DNA from: Amycolatopsis sp. CA-230715
GTDB taxonomy: Bacteria; Actinomycetota; Actinomycetes; Mycobacteriales; Pseudonocardiaceae
Length of the DNA stretch: 64,000 bases
Reading direction: 5' to 3'
Assembly (NCBI RefSeq): GCF_018736145.1
Contig: NZ_CP059997.1
Span: 1,053,501-1,117,500, forward strand
Part shown: positions 7,943 to 16,063 of the stretch, one piece after another
Numbering within the stretch: position 1 is the first letter of the stretch
How the letters are laid out: the number at the start of each line of letters is the position of its first letter
Position numbers and translations under genes: made by a program
The notes under the pieces: model-generated
What the model was told of the DNA's origin: nothing
The model's input: the letters and a program-made list of their open reading frames with translations, nothing else
Database searches by the model: none

Positions 7943-8788
7943 TCATCGCAGCGTCGTCCCCCACATGTTCACCAGATACCGGCGCATCACGAGGATGAAC
8001 AACAGCGCGGGCACCACGAGCGCGAACCCGCCCGCGAACCGGTACGACTGGGGCGCCTCGGCGAGCGCGGCCAGCACCTGCGCGGGCAGCGTCCGGTGGC
8101 CGAGCGTGATCACCGCCGCGCCGAGAACCTCGTTCCACGACAGCACGAACGTGAAGATCGACGACGCCGCGAGACCCGGCAGCGCGAGCGGCAGCACCAC
8201 CCTGCGCACCGCCTCGAACCGGCCGCAGCCGAACACCTTCGCCGCCTCTTCGAGATCCGCGGGCACGGACACGAAAATGCTCGCGGTGATCAGCACCGTG
8301 GTGGGCAGCGCGAGCGCGGTGTGCAGCAGCGTCACCGAAAACACCGTGTCGTAGACGCCGAAGCGCAGGAACAGCGTGGCCAGCGGAACCGACAGCACCA
8401 CGATCGGCAGCGCGCGCACCAGCAGCACGAACACCTGGTACGCGTCACGGCCGCGGAACGCCTTGCGCGCCAAGGCGTATCCGGCCGGTCCGCCGAGCGC
8501 CAGCGACGCGAGCACCGTGTACACCCCGGCGAGCATCGAGTTGCCGAAGGCCGGGATCGTCCCGGTGCCGCCGAAGAAGGCGGCCAGCGTCGCCGTCGAG
8601 AAATGACTGGGCACCAACGACTTCGGGAACTCGTCGAGCGCTTCGGGCGAGGAGAACGCGGCGAGGCCGACCAGCACGATCGGCAGCGCCATGAACACCG
8701 TCACCAGCACGCAGGCGGTCTGCGCGAGCGCGGCACGGCGGCGCCTCCGCCGCAGCGGGCGCGGGTCGACCGGGGGAAGCGCGCTCAT
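7943..8788 (-). CDS. Sugar ABC transporter permease (MalG-like)
   Basis: 281 residues with six predicted membrane helices after a strongly basic N-terminus. The conserved cytoplasmic EAA loop, which docks on the ATPase, is LEEAAKVFGCGRFEAVRRV followed by LPLALPG. The start ATG overlaps the stop of the first permease gene by 4 nt (ATGA). With the MalF-like partner, it forms the transmembrane channel of a CUT1 importer. Confidence 0.9.
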   Translation of the reverse strand: MSALPPVDPRPLRRRRRRAALAQTACVLVTVFMALPIVLVGLAAFSSPEALDEFPKSLVPSHFSTATLAAFFGGTGTIPAFGNSMLAGVYTVLASLALGGPAGYALARKAFRGRDAYQVFVLLVRALPIVVLSVPLATLFLRFGVYDTVFSVTLLHTALALPTTVLITASIFVSVPADLEEAAKVFGCGRFEAVRRVVLPLALPGLAASSIFTFVLSWNEVLGAAVITLGHRTLPAQVLAALAEAPQSYRFAGGFALVVPALLFILVMRRYLVNMWGTTLR

Positions 8789-9636
8789 CGTGCCTCCTGC
8801 CCGCGCATCGCCCGCAGGTAGAAGGCCGCGCTGCCAAGGGAAAGCACCAGCACGACCAGTGCCACCGCGCTCGCCACCGCCGGGTTCTGCAGGTTCACGT
8901 ACCACTGGTAGGTCTCCCCGACCAGCAGCGGGAAATCGCGCCCGGTCAGCGCCTGCGCCACGGCGAACGCCTGCAGCGCGAGGATCGTCCGCAGGATCAG
9001 CGCGACCCGCAGGCTCGGGGTCAGCAGCGGGATCGTCACCTGCCACAGCCGTTGCCACGCCGACGCGCCGAAGACCTGCGCGGCCTCGTCGAAGTCGCGC
9101 GGGATCACCTGCACGCCCGCGACGAGGATCACGAACACCAGCGAGGTCGCGCGCCACACCTCGGCGACCACCACCACGAACAGCATCGAAGCCGTGTTCT
9201 GGTACCCGAGCCACGAAACCCCGTTCTCGCTCAACCCCAGCGAAACGAGCAGCGAGTTGAGGTAGCCGCGGTCGGTGAAGATCGAGAGCCAGACCAGTCC
9301 CGCGGCGAGTTCGGACACCGCGAGCGGGACGCACCAGATCGCGAAGTGCGTGCGCAGGAACCTCGGCCGCGCCTGCGTCAGCAGGGCCATCCCGGTGGCC
9401 AGCACGAGCTGCACCGGGACCACGATCACGATCAGCAGCACCGTGTTGCGCAGCGCCCGCAGGAAGTACGGGTCGCCGAAGAGCCGTTCCCAGTGCGCGA
9501 GCGTGAACCCGTCACCGTCGCGGAACGCCGCGAGCACGCCCTGGGCGAGCGGCCACCCGAAGAGCAGGACAAGCAGCACGATCGAGGGCAACAGCAACAG
9601 CCACGGCGACCCCGAAAACCGGCGAACGGCCCCCAT
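8785..9636 (-). CDS. Sugar ABC transporter permease (MalF-like)
   Basis: 283 residues, six predicted membrane segments beginning at PWLLLLPSIVLLVLLFGW. The EAA loop reads FDEAAQVFGASAWQRLWQV followed by IPLLTPS. It starts immediately after the TAG stop of the binding-protein gene with no spacer (TAGATG), and its stop overlaps the next permease start, so the whole transporter is translated as one coupled unit. Confidence 0.9.
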   Translation of the reverse strand: MGAVRRFSGSPWLLLLPSIVLLVLLFGWPLAQGVLAAFRDGDGFTLAHWERLFGDPYFLRALRNTVLLIVIVVPVQLVLATGMALLTQARPRFLRTHFAIWCVPLAVSELAAGLVWLSIFTDRGYLNSLLVSLGLSENGVSWLGYQNTASMLFVVVVAEVWRATSLVFVILVAGVQVIPRDFDEAAQVFGASAWQRLWQVTIPLLTPSLRVALILRTILALQAFAVAQALTGRDFPLLVGETYQWYVNLQNPAVASAVALVVLVLSLGSAAFYLRAMRGQEAR

Positions 9637-10932
9637 CTAGGCCACCTCGCAGACCGGTGACGGCGGATCCGGTGCCCAGCACGGGGTTCTGAGATCGGCG
9701 AGCACCCCGTTCAGCACCTTGGCCTGCGCGTCCAATGTGGACTGGATATCGGCGCCGTCGAGGATGATGGACCGGAAGCTGTCCTTGAACGCCTTGGTGA
9801 CCTCGCCTTCGCGGCTACCGAGGCCGACCGGCGGCAGCGACAGGATCGCACCGGCGGCGCGGCGCTGGCGCCCGACCGCGGCCGCCTGCAACGTGATCGC
9901 GGGCGGCAGGCCGTCGGGAAGGTCGCCGCTCAGCACGGGGAAGAACCCGTTGGCGCGCAAGAGATCCGCCTGCGCCTGCGGACGCGAGAACGCGCCGATG
10001 ACCTTCTTCGCCAGCTCGGGATCGGTACTGCCCTTGGGGATCGCGAGCCCGAGCACGACCGCCATGTACCCGAGCCCGGCGTTCCCGCGCGGCGCTGGCG
10101 CCATTCGCCAGTTCGCCGGATCGCGTTCGGGCGCCGAAGCCAGCCGCACCACGTGGTCCCACGCGATCGAGACCTCCCGCGCGGCCAGCGGTTCCTGCAT
10201 GAAGTCGTAGGTGGTGCTCGCCGGGGCGCAGTTCGCCCACAGCTCGCGGAGGTACTGCCACGCGCGCACCGCCTCCGGCGACCGGAACGCGGTGATCTGC
10301 CCGCCGGTGAACGAGGGCAGCAGATATCCCTGAAGGAACCGGTGCAGCAGTCCCTTCGGCCCGGCGGGCAGCCCGAGCACCGGCCGGTTGCCGTTCGCGC
10401 GGCGCGCCGCGATCGCCCAGTCCAGGAACTGGTCGTAGCTCAGCGCGTCGACGTCGGCACCGGGCGGGAGGTGCTGCAGCGCGTCGGCGTGCGCGGCGAG
10501 GACGAACGTCGCCTGTGCCCACGGCACGTACCACGCGCGATCGGTGCCAACCTTCGCGAGCGCCAGGTGCTCGGCCGAGAAACCGCGGTCGCGCAAGCCG
10601 TCCGCGACCGCGGTGACGTCTTCGAGGTAGCCACCCGCGAGCGGCGCGAGATCGCCGTGCACGCCGCCGAGCAGGCCGACCCGCGTGGCACCCGCGTCGA
10701 CCTGGCTGCGCACCTGCGTGGCGAACGGCCCCTCCTCCACCGTCACGTAGGAAACCTGGTCCGGCACCGTGCGCGCGAGCACGCCGCGGAACCGCTCCGC
10801 CTCGGCGACCGGCCGGAACTGGGTGGACAGGAACACCATCCCGGTCGTGCCCGTGGTCGCGAACCCGGTGCAGCCGCCAGCGAACGCGCCGAGCGCACCC
10901 GCGAGCACCGCCCGCCGCGACACCGACCGCAT
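9637..10932 (-). CDS. Sugar ABC transporter substrate-binding lipoprotein
   Basis: 431 residues. The N-terminus MRSVSRRAVLAGALGAFAGG-C has twin arginines and a lipobox ending A-G-G-C21, so the protein is probably exported (possibly by Tat) and lipid-anchored on the outer face of the membrane. The rest matches the family-1 extracellular solute-binding fold: FLSTQFRPVAEAERF at the start, alternating alpha/beta segments, a late GSTDPELAKKVIGAF helix. GGGGGAGC precedes the ATG. It is the first gene of the importer operon and faces the ROK repressor gene across a palindromic operator. Confidence 0.88.
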   Translation of the reverse strand: MRSVSRRAVLAGALGAFAGGCTGFATTGTTGMVFLSTQFRPVAEAERFRGVLARTVPDQVSYVTVEEGPFATQVRSQVDAGATRVGLLGGVHGDLAPLAGGYLEDVTAVADGLRDRGFSAEHLALAKVGTDRAWYVPWAQATFVLAAHADALQHLPPGADVDALSYDQFLDWAIAARRANGNRPVLGLPAGPKGLLHRFLQGYLLPSFTGGQITAFRSPEAVRAWQYLRELWANCAPASTTYDFMQEPLAAREVSIAWDHVVRLASAPERDPANWRMAPAPRGNAGLGYMAVVLGLAIPKGSTDPELAKKVIGAFSRPQAQADLLRANGFFPVLSGDLPDGLPPAITLQAAAVGRQRRAAGAILSLPPVGLGSREGEVTKAFKDSFRSIILDGADIQSTLDAQAKVLNGVLADLRTPCWAPDPPSPVCEVA

Positions 10933-10961
10933 CCCTGCTCCCCCGGGTTGGTCTACCCTTC

Positions 10962-10978
10962 TGTTCGGGAACTGAACA
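10962..10978. promoter_or_regulatory. Palindromic operator between the importer operon and the ROK gene
   Basis: TGTTC-N7-GAACA with a nested GTTCGGGAAC lies in the 75-nt divergent gap, 30 nt from each start codon. Position and symmetry make it the natural binding site of the ROK protein, able to shut both the transporter operon and its own gene. Promoter hexamers around it are weak and I do not assign them firmly. Confidence 0.6.
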
Positions 10979-11007
10979 TAAGTCCGGACGAGGGAGGTGT
11001 CAATCCG

Positions 11008-12150
11008 GTGCTGGCGACCACTTCGCCCGGCCACGTGCTCGCGGTGCTCCGCGCGCACGGGCCGATGACCCGGCAGGAACTCCAGGACCGCGTCGGGATC
11101 TCCCGCGTCACCATGGTGGAACGGCTCGACGCGCTCGGCAGGCTCGGGTTGCTGCGGCAGGCCGGATATCGCGCGTCCAGCGGCGGCAGGCCCGCCGAAA
11201 CGCTCGCCGTCGACGACATCGGGCGGACCGCGCTCGTCGCGGAAATCGGCCAGAGCCACGCCACGCTCGCGGTCACCGACCTGCGCGGCGCCGTGCTGGC
11301 GCGGTCCGAACACCCGATGCCGCCGAAAGAACCGCCCGCCGACGCGCTCGCGCGGCTGCTCGGCGCGGGCACGCGGCTGCTCGCGGACTCCGGCTCACGG
11401 GCGAGCCTGTGCGCGGTCGGCCTCAGCGTGCCGGGCCAGCTTGACCACGGACGCGGCACGACCATCGCGCCGCCGACCATGCCCGGCTGGACGGGTGTCG
11501 ACCTGCGCGCCGGGTTCGCGTCCACGCTAAACGTGCCGGTGGTGCTCGAAAACGACGCGAACGCGCTCACCTTCGGCGCCTACTGCGCGCTGGGCCGCCC
11601 CGAATCCGCGCTCGTCGGGGTGAAGGTCGGCACCGGGATCGGCGCGGGCATGGTGATCTCCGGGCGCGTGCACCGCGGCGAAACCGGGTGCGCCGGCGAA
11701 ATCGGGCACATCCGGATCGAAGGCGACGACCGGCGCTGCGACTGCGGGCGGCGCGGCTGCGTGTCGGCCATCGCGAGCGGCAGGGCCGTGGTGCGCGATC
11801 TCCGGCCGCACGGGGTGCGCTCCGCGGCCGATGTCGTGCGCCGCGTGCGCGCGGGCGATCGGGTCGCGGTGCGCGCGGTGGCCGACGCGGGCAAGCTCGT
11901 CGGCACCGTGCTCGCCACCGTGGTCACGATCGTCAACCCCCGGCTGGTCCGGATCGGCGGCGCGATCGGGGTGCTCGACCCGTTCGTCGCGGGGCTGCGG
12001 GAAGTCGTCGACGCGGGCGCGCACACCAGCGCCGTCGACGGGCTGAGCGTGGAAGCGTGCGCGGGCGGCGAAAACACCACCCTCGCCGGGCTCGCGGGTC
12101 TGGTCGCCGATGAGGTGTTCTCCCCGTCCTCGGTGGACGCGATGCTCTGA
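11008..12150 (+). CDS. ROK-family transcriptional repressor
   Basis: 380 residues. Residues about 10-60 form a winged helix-turn-helix (GPMTRQELQDRVGISRVTM). The ROK sugar-kinase-like domain follows, with VVLENDANAL, GVKVGTGIGAGM, the zinc region GCAGEIGHI and the ROK cysteine cluster CDCGRRGC near residues 246-253. ROK repressors bind a sugar or sugar phosphate and release DNA. The GTG at 11008 has GGGAGG nine bases upstream. Its position opposite the binding-protein gene across a palindrome indicates that it represses the importer-hydrolase operon. Confidence 0.9.
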   Translation: MLATTSPGHVLAVLRAHGPMTRQELQDRVGISRVTMVERLDALGRLGLLRQAGYRASSGGRPAETLAVDDIGRTALVAEIGQSHATLAVTDLRGAVLARSEHPMPPKEPPADALARLLGAGTRLLADSGSRASLCAVGLSVPGQLDHGRGTTIAPPTMPGWTGVDLRAGFASTLNVPVVLENDANALTFGAYCALGRPESALVGVKVGTGIGAGMVISGRVHRGETGCAGEIGHIRIEGDDRRCDCGRRGCVSAIASGRAVVRDLRPHGVRSAADVVRRVRAGDRVAVRAVADAGKLVGTVLATVVTIVNPRLVRIGGAIGVLDPFVAGLREVVDAGAHTSAVDGLSVEACAGGENTTLAGLAGLVADEVFSPSSVDAML

Positions 12151-12221
12151 ACGGCGGCTGCCAGTGTGGCGCGCGAGGGCTACTGTCCTGGCGGACTCGG
12201 AGTGGACTTCGGGGGGCGCTG

Positions 12222-12932
12222 ATGCCGGGAAGACCGCACGAACGCACGTGGCACCTCCCGCTGGGGCAGGCGGAACAGGGCACGGTCCTCGCCGCGCTGC
12301 CCGACATCCGCGGCCGTTCGGTGCTAGACGTGGGCTGTGGCACCGGCCGGTACCCCCGCGCGTACCGCGCGCTCGGCGCGGGCAGGGTGGTCGGCGTCGA
12401 CCCGGCACGGGAACTCGTTTCGCGTGCCCAGAACATCGAAGAACACGACCCCGAAGGCGTGTCGTACGAGACGCACGCCCTGTTTTCCCTGCCGGTACTG
12501 GGAAAGTTCGACATCGTGGTCGCGATCAGGGTGCTCGGGGCCACTGAGGACGAGGACGAGCTGGATCGCGTTCTTCGCGGGCTCACCGCGAACCTCGCCG
12601 CGGGAGGCACCCTGGTCGTGCTGGTCGCCGAGCGAAACCAGTCGGAAACCCAGGAGCGGTACGGGTTTTCCGTCACCGAGGGCGCCGCCTCCGACCATCG
12701 GCTGGCGGTGACCACACTGGTCAGGGCCGATCCGGCGGTCGAGTTCGAGGACTTCGTGCTGTGCCGTGGCGTCGTCGAAGCGGCGCTCGTGCGCGCCGGG
12801 CTCACCGACCTCGAACGGCACGACGCGATCGTGCCGCCCGAGGCGTTGCTGGAACGCGGCCGTGACTACTGGGCCGCGCTGCTCGCCGACCCGCCGTTCG
12901 CCGTCTTCAGCGCGAGGAAGTGCACGCCCTAG
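12222..12932 (+). CDS. Class I SAM-dependent methyltransferase
   Basis: 236 residues with a Rossmann methyltransferase core: motif I SVLDVGCGTGRYP near 33-45, VVGVDPA as the acidic loop after strand 2, FDIVVAIRVLG as motif II, and GGTLVVLVAE as motif III. The substrate is unknown; the fold covers small-molecule, lipid and quinone methylation. Its stop codon shares the palindrome CTAG with the stop of the oppositely oriented SDR gene. Confidence 0.8.
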   Translation: MPGRPHERTWHLPLGQAEQGTVLAALPDIRGRSVLDVGCGTGRYPRAYRALGAGRVVGVDPARELVSRAQNIEEHDPEGVSYETHALFSLPVLGKFDIVVAIRVLGATEDEDELDRVLRGLTANLAAGGTLVVLVAERNQSETQERYGFSVTEGAASDHRLAVTTLVRADPAVEFEDFVLCRGVVEAALVRAGLTDLERHDAIVPPEALLERGRDYWAALLADPPFAVFSARKCTP

Positions 12933-13693
12933 TCGCCGTGCGGGTCAGCGGCGTTCAGGGTGGCGACAACCTGGTCGTAGTCGCCGCGAACCTCTCCGTA
13001 GCGGAGGAACTTGACCCGCTCCACCTGGATCTCGGTGGCGTCCGGCTGCTGTTCCAGCAACGTGACGACCTCGTCGACGAACTCGTCGAGCGGCATCGCG
13101 AACTCGCTTTCCGCCTGGCCCGGCATCAGGTCGGTGCGCACGGCGGGCGGCAGGAGTTCGACGACCCGCACGCTCGTGTCGGCCAGTTGCAGCCTGATCG
13201 ACTCGCTGAGCATGTGGATCGCCGCCTTCGAGGCGTTGTAGCTGGGCGTGACCTTCAGCGGCGCGAACGCCAGTCCCGACGAGACCGTGAGGATGGTGGC
13301 GTCCGGCTGGGCCCGCAGGTGCTCGATGAACGCGGCGATGAGCCGGATCGGGCCGAGCACGTTGGTGGTGACGATCGACTCCGCCGAGTCCAGGAACGAC
13401 TCGGGCCGGTGCCAGTCCTCGACGCGCATGATGCCCGCCATCGGCACCAGCACGTTCAGGCCGGGGTGCCGCGCCAGCACCTCCTTGGTGGCCGCTTCGA
13501 TGCTCGCGGGATCAGCGGTGTCGATTCGCACGGTGTCGAGACCGGGGTGCTCGGCGGCGATGCGCTCGAGCAGTTCGGTGCGGCGCCCGCCGACGATGAC
13601 CGTGTTGCCCTTCGCCTGCAGCTCGACCGCGAGGGCGAGGCCGATGCCGCTGGTCGAGCCGGGAATGAAGATCGTGTTTCCGGAGATGTCCAT
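12929..13693 (-). CDS. Short-chain dehydrogenase/reductase (DltE-like)
   Basis: 254 residues, classical SDR size. The nucleotide loop is GSTSGIG (residues 12-18) where most members have TGxxxGIG, the basic G-G-R-R at 36-38 favours NADP(H), the stabilising N-x-A-G position is replaced by PMAGIM, and the active site is S-S-G-L plus YNASK. The substrate is unknown. It is divergently transcribed from the MmyB-like regulator gene, a pairing repeatedly seen in actinomycetes in which the regulator controls the dehydrogenase. Confidence 0.87.
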   Translation of the reverse strand: MDISGNTIFIPGSTSGIGLALAVELQAKGNTVIVGGRRTELLERIAAEHPGLDTVRIDTADPASIEAATKEVLARHPGLNVLVPMAGIMRVEDWHRPESFLDSAESIVTTNVLGPIRLIAAFIEHLRAQPDATILTVSSGLAFAPLKVTPSYNASKAAIHMLSESIRLQLADTSVRVVELLPPAVRTDLMPGQAESEFAMPLDEFVDEVVTLLEQQPDATEIQVERVKFLRYGEVRGDYDQVVATLNAADPHGD

Positions 13694-13743
13694 GCCTCGA
13701 GTTTCACCCCAGGGGCGGGGCGGAGGCAGAGAGCGCTTATCGG

Positions 13744-13787
13744 GGGATTCGCGATCCCTGGCTGGTCACGGGTGCGCGTCCCATACT
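13744..13787 (+). promoter_or_regulatory. Dyad operator and leaderless -10 of the MmyB-like gene
   Basis: GGGAT-TCGCG-ATCCC (13744-13758) is a perfect 5-bp dyad in the 101-nt gap between the divergent SDR and regulator genes. A -10-like CATACT (13782-13787) lies 7 nt before the regulator ATG, with no Shine-Dalgarno, suggesting leaderless transcription. The dyad would sit just upstream of or over the -35 region and is the likeliest site of autoregulation. Confidence 0.45.
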
Positions 13788-13794
13788 GGGCGCC

Positions 13795-14640
13795 ATGGAT
13801 CGACCGGAACTGGCGAACTTCCTGCGCCTCCGCCGCGAAGCACTGCGGCCGGAGGATCTCGGGCTGCCCACCGGCGCGCGCCGCCGCACCCCCGGCCTCC
13901 GCCGCGAGGAGGTCGCCGGGCTCGCCGGGATGTCGACCGACTACTACACCCGGCTCGAACAGCGCCGCGGGCCGCAGCCGAGCGCCCAGCTGCTCAGCGC
14001 GCTCGCCAGGGCGCTGCGGCTCACCGCCGACGAGCGCGACTACCTGTTCCGGGTGGCCGGGCACAACGCGCCCGCGTCGGTGATGGCGGCGACGCACGTG
14101 GCACCGGCGCTCCTGCGGGTGCTGGACCGGCTCACCGACACGCCGGCGCTGATCCTGTCGAACCTCGGCGAAACGCTGGTGCAGAACGACCTGGCCCGCG
14201 CCCTGCTCGGCGACCGCTCCGGCTACCGGGGACTGGCCCGCAGCGAGGTCTACCGCTGGTTCACCGATCCCGGCGAACGGCGCCTGTACCCGGAAAACGA
14301 TCGTGACCGGCAAAGCCGTGCCCAGGTCGCGAACCTGCGTGCCGCGCACGGGGCGATGGGCCCGAACTCCCCCGCCGGTGAACTGGTGCGGACCTTGCGG
14401 AACGCCAGCGCGGAGTTCGCCGGACTGTGGGAACGGCACGAGGTGGTCAAGCGCTTCGAGGACCACAAGGTGCTCCTGCACCCCGAACTGGGCGCGATCG
14501 AACTCGACTGCCAGGCACTGTTCACCGAGGACCAGTCGCAGGCGCTGCTCGTGCTCACCGCGGCCCCCGGCACCGAGGGGCACGACAAGCTCCAGCTCCT
14601 CGCCGTACTGGGCCAGGAACGGTTCAGCGGCAGCATCTAG
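13795..14640 (+). CDS. MmyB-like XRE-family transcriptional regulator
   Basis: 281 residues. Residues 1-75 are an XRE helix-turn-helix with the typical R-R-T-P-G-L-R-R-E-E-V-A-x-L-A-G run and GMSTDYYTRLEQ. The remainder is the MmyB ligand-binding (PAS-like) domain, recognised by LSNLGETLVQNDLARALL, the middle RSEVYRWFTDP and the end LLVLTAAPGTEGHDKLQLL. These regulators commonly control an adjacent dehydrogenase; here the SDR gene is divergent from it. A stem-loop repeat begins at the base after its TAG stop. Confidence 0.9.
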   Translation: MDRPELANFLRLRREALRPEDLGLPTGARRRTPGLRREEVAGLAGMSTDYYTRLEQRRGPQPSAQLLSALARALRLTADERDYLFRVAGHNAPASVMAATHVAPALLRVLDRLTDTPALILSNLGETLVQNDLARALLGDRSGYRGLARSEVYRWFTDPGERRLYPENDRDRQSRAQVANLRAAHGAMGPNSPAGELVRTLRNASAEFAGLWERHEVVKRFEDHKVLLHPELGAIELDCQALFTEDQSQALLVLTAAPGTEGHDKLQLLAVLGQERFSGSI

Positions 14641-14660
14641 CCCGGAAGGTGACTTTCGGG
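14641..14660 (+). repeat. Palindromic intergenic repeat, copy R1
   Basis: CCCGGAAG-GTGA-CTTTCGGG starts directly after the MmyB-like gene's stop. In plus-strand RNA the eight pairs include one G-U wobble; the same position would be an A-C mismatch in the opposite transcript, so the structure fits termination or processing of the upstream plus-strand gene. It is a diverged member of the family described under R2 and R3. Confidence 0.6.
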
Positions 14661-14713
14661 ACACGCGCGTCGCGGCGGTCGAGCGTGCGAGGGGTGGATT
14701 CGCGGCGTCTAGC

Positions 14714-14736
14714 GCCCCGAAGGCCACCTTCGGGGC
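14714..14736. repeat. Palindromic intergenic repeat, copy R2
   Basis: Perfect 10-bp arms GCCCCGAAGG (14714-14723) and CCTTCGGGGC (14727-14736) around the spacer CCA. It lies between the convergent MmyB-like and SGNH genes, together with R1 and R3. The CCA spacer defines one orientation; R3 has TGG, the reverse. Confidence 0.8.
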
Positions 14737-14780
14737 ATGCACAGCCGTGCCCGCACGCCCGCGAGGGCCGAGAAAGTGAC

Positions 14781-14817
14781 GCTAGATTCCCCGAAGGTGG
14801 CCTTCGGGGAATCTAGC
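14781..14817. repeat. Palindromic intergenic repeat, copy R3 (longest stem)
   Basis: A perfect 17-bp stem: left arm 14781-14797, spacer TGG, right arm 14801-14817. The core is CCCCGAAGG/CCTTCGGGG; outside it the flanks are also complementary (GCTAGATT with AATCTAGC), unlike other copies, whose flanks pair with different bases. It is preceded by AAAGTGACGCTAG, a sequence nearly repeated before copy R8. It lies 30 nt from the stop of the second SGNH hydrolase and may serve as its terminator. Confidence 0.85.
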
Positions 14818-14847
14818 GGCGCACTCCCCGCCGCGTCGGAGATCGGC

Positions 14848-16041
14848 TCAGAGCGTCGCCGGGGCCACCGCTTCGGCCATCGCGTGGTAGCCGGTGTCGC
14901 CGGGGTGGATGTGATCGCCGCTGTCGTAGCCGGGGCGGATGCGGTGCGGGTTCGCCGGATCGGCCAGCGCGCGGTCGAAATCGGCGACCGCGTCGTAGGC
15001 ACCGGAATCGCGGATCCACGCGTTGAGCCCGTTCCGCAACGCCTCGCGGTGCGCGGTGTACCGCGGTGAGCCTTCGAACGGGATGACCGTGCCGCCGATC
15101 GCCCTGATTCCGTTGGCACGCGCCATTTCGATCAGCGCACGCTGCCCGTCCACCAGCTTCCGCACGGTGAGGCTTTCGTCGCTGGCGCCGATGTCGTTGA
15201 TGCCTTCCAGGACGATCACCGAACGCACCCCCGGCCGCGCCACGACGTCGCGGGCGAACCGCTTGACCCCGGCCTCGCCGCCGCCGGGGTAGTCGGTGAG
15301 CAGGAAGTTGCTGCCGATTCCCTCGTTCAGCACGCCGAACCGGCCGTGCAGCCGTTCCGCCAGTTCGTCCGGATACCCGTTGCCCGCGCCGAAAGTGGAC
15401 GCGAAACCGTCGGTGATCGAGTCGCCGAAAGCCACCACCGCGGCACGGGTGAACGGCCCCAGCGCGTCGACCCCGGTGAGGAGATATCCGGCGCGCGAAG
15501 TCTCCGTGAACGCCTCCGCCGAGGTGTCGGCGAGATGGTTCCCTTGCGCCCGGTACGCGAGGGCGCCACCGAACGGGTGCTGGGTCACCGGTCCGGTCGG
15601 CGCGGTGAACGACAGCGTGACCACGAGCTTGTCCAGTGGTGCCAACGGAAAGAAGGCGGGATCGCTGACGAGTTCGCCGCCCGCCGGGATCACCGTCGCC
15701 GCGCGGCCCCGAAACGTCAGCGCCCGCACGGATTCCGCGGCGGCACCGCCACCACTGCGCCCGAGGGTGGCGCCCGCGACCGGCAGCGGCGCGCCTCCGT
15801 AGGTGTTGGACAGGTGGATCCGCACGACCGCGCCACCCGCGCTGACCCACACCACCTGGCGCACGGTCTGCCCGGCGAAACCGGTGCCCGACCAGTTCCC
15901 CGGATCGGGGGCCTGCGGCGCGCTCGCCCAGACGCCCCGCCACACGCCGAACCCGGGCGCCGCACTCGCGGGCGCGACCGGCGCGCTCACCAGCGCCACG
16001 GCCGCGAGCGCGGAAAGCCGCCGCTTGGTCGTCCTTTTCAT
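14848..16041 (-). CDS. Secreted SGNH/GDSL-family hydrolase (paralogue)
   Basis: 397 residues with a signal peptide (basic MKRTTKRRL, hydrophobic stretch, APASAA cleavage region near 28). The layout is the same as the hydrolase at 4207-5454: beta-rich N-terminal half containing VRIHLSNTYGGAPL, then VAFGDSITDG with the nucleophile serine, EGINDIG, and DSGDHIHPGDTGY at the end. The two genes are 10 kb apart and clearly related, so they arose by duplication. The substrate is unknown, probably an extracellular ester. It lies just upstream of, and in the same orientation as, nothing obviously related functionally; the sdh operon precedes it by 22 nt at its 5' side. Confidence 0.87.
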   Translation of the reverse strand: MKRTTKRRLSALAAVALVSAPVAPASAAPGFGVWRGVWASAPQAPDPGNWSGTGFAGQTVRQVVWVSAGGAVVRIHLSNTYGGAPLPVAGATLGRSGGGAAAESVRALTFRGRAATVIPAGGELVSDPAFFPLAPLDKLVVTLSFTAPTGPVTQHPFGGALAYRAQGNHLADTSAEAFTETSRAGYLLTGVDALGPFTRAAVVAFGDSITDGFASTFGAGNGYPDELAERLHGRFGVLNEGIGSNFLLTDYPGGGEAGVKRFARDVVARPGVRSVIVLEGINDIGASDESLTVRKLVDGQRALIEMARANGIRAIGGTVIPFEGSPRYTAHREALRNGLNAWIRDSGAYDAVADFDRALADPANPHRIRPGYDSGDHIHPGDTGYHAMAEAVAPATL

Positions 16042-16063
16042 TTGTCTCCCCAGTGATCGTGCG

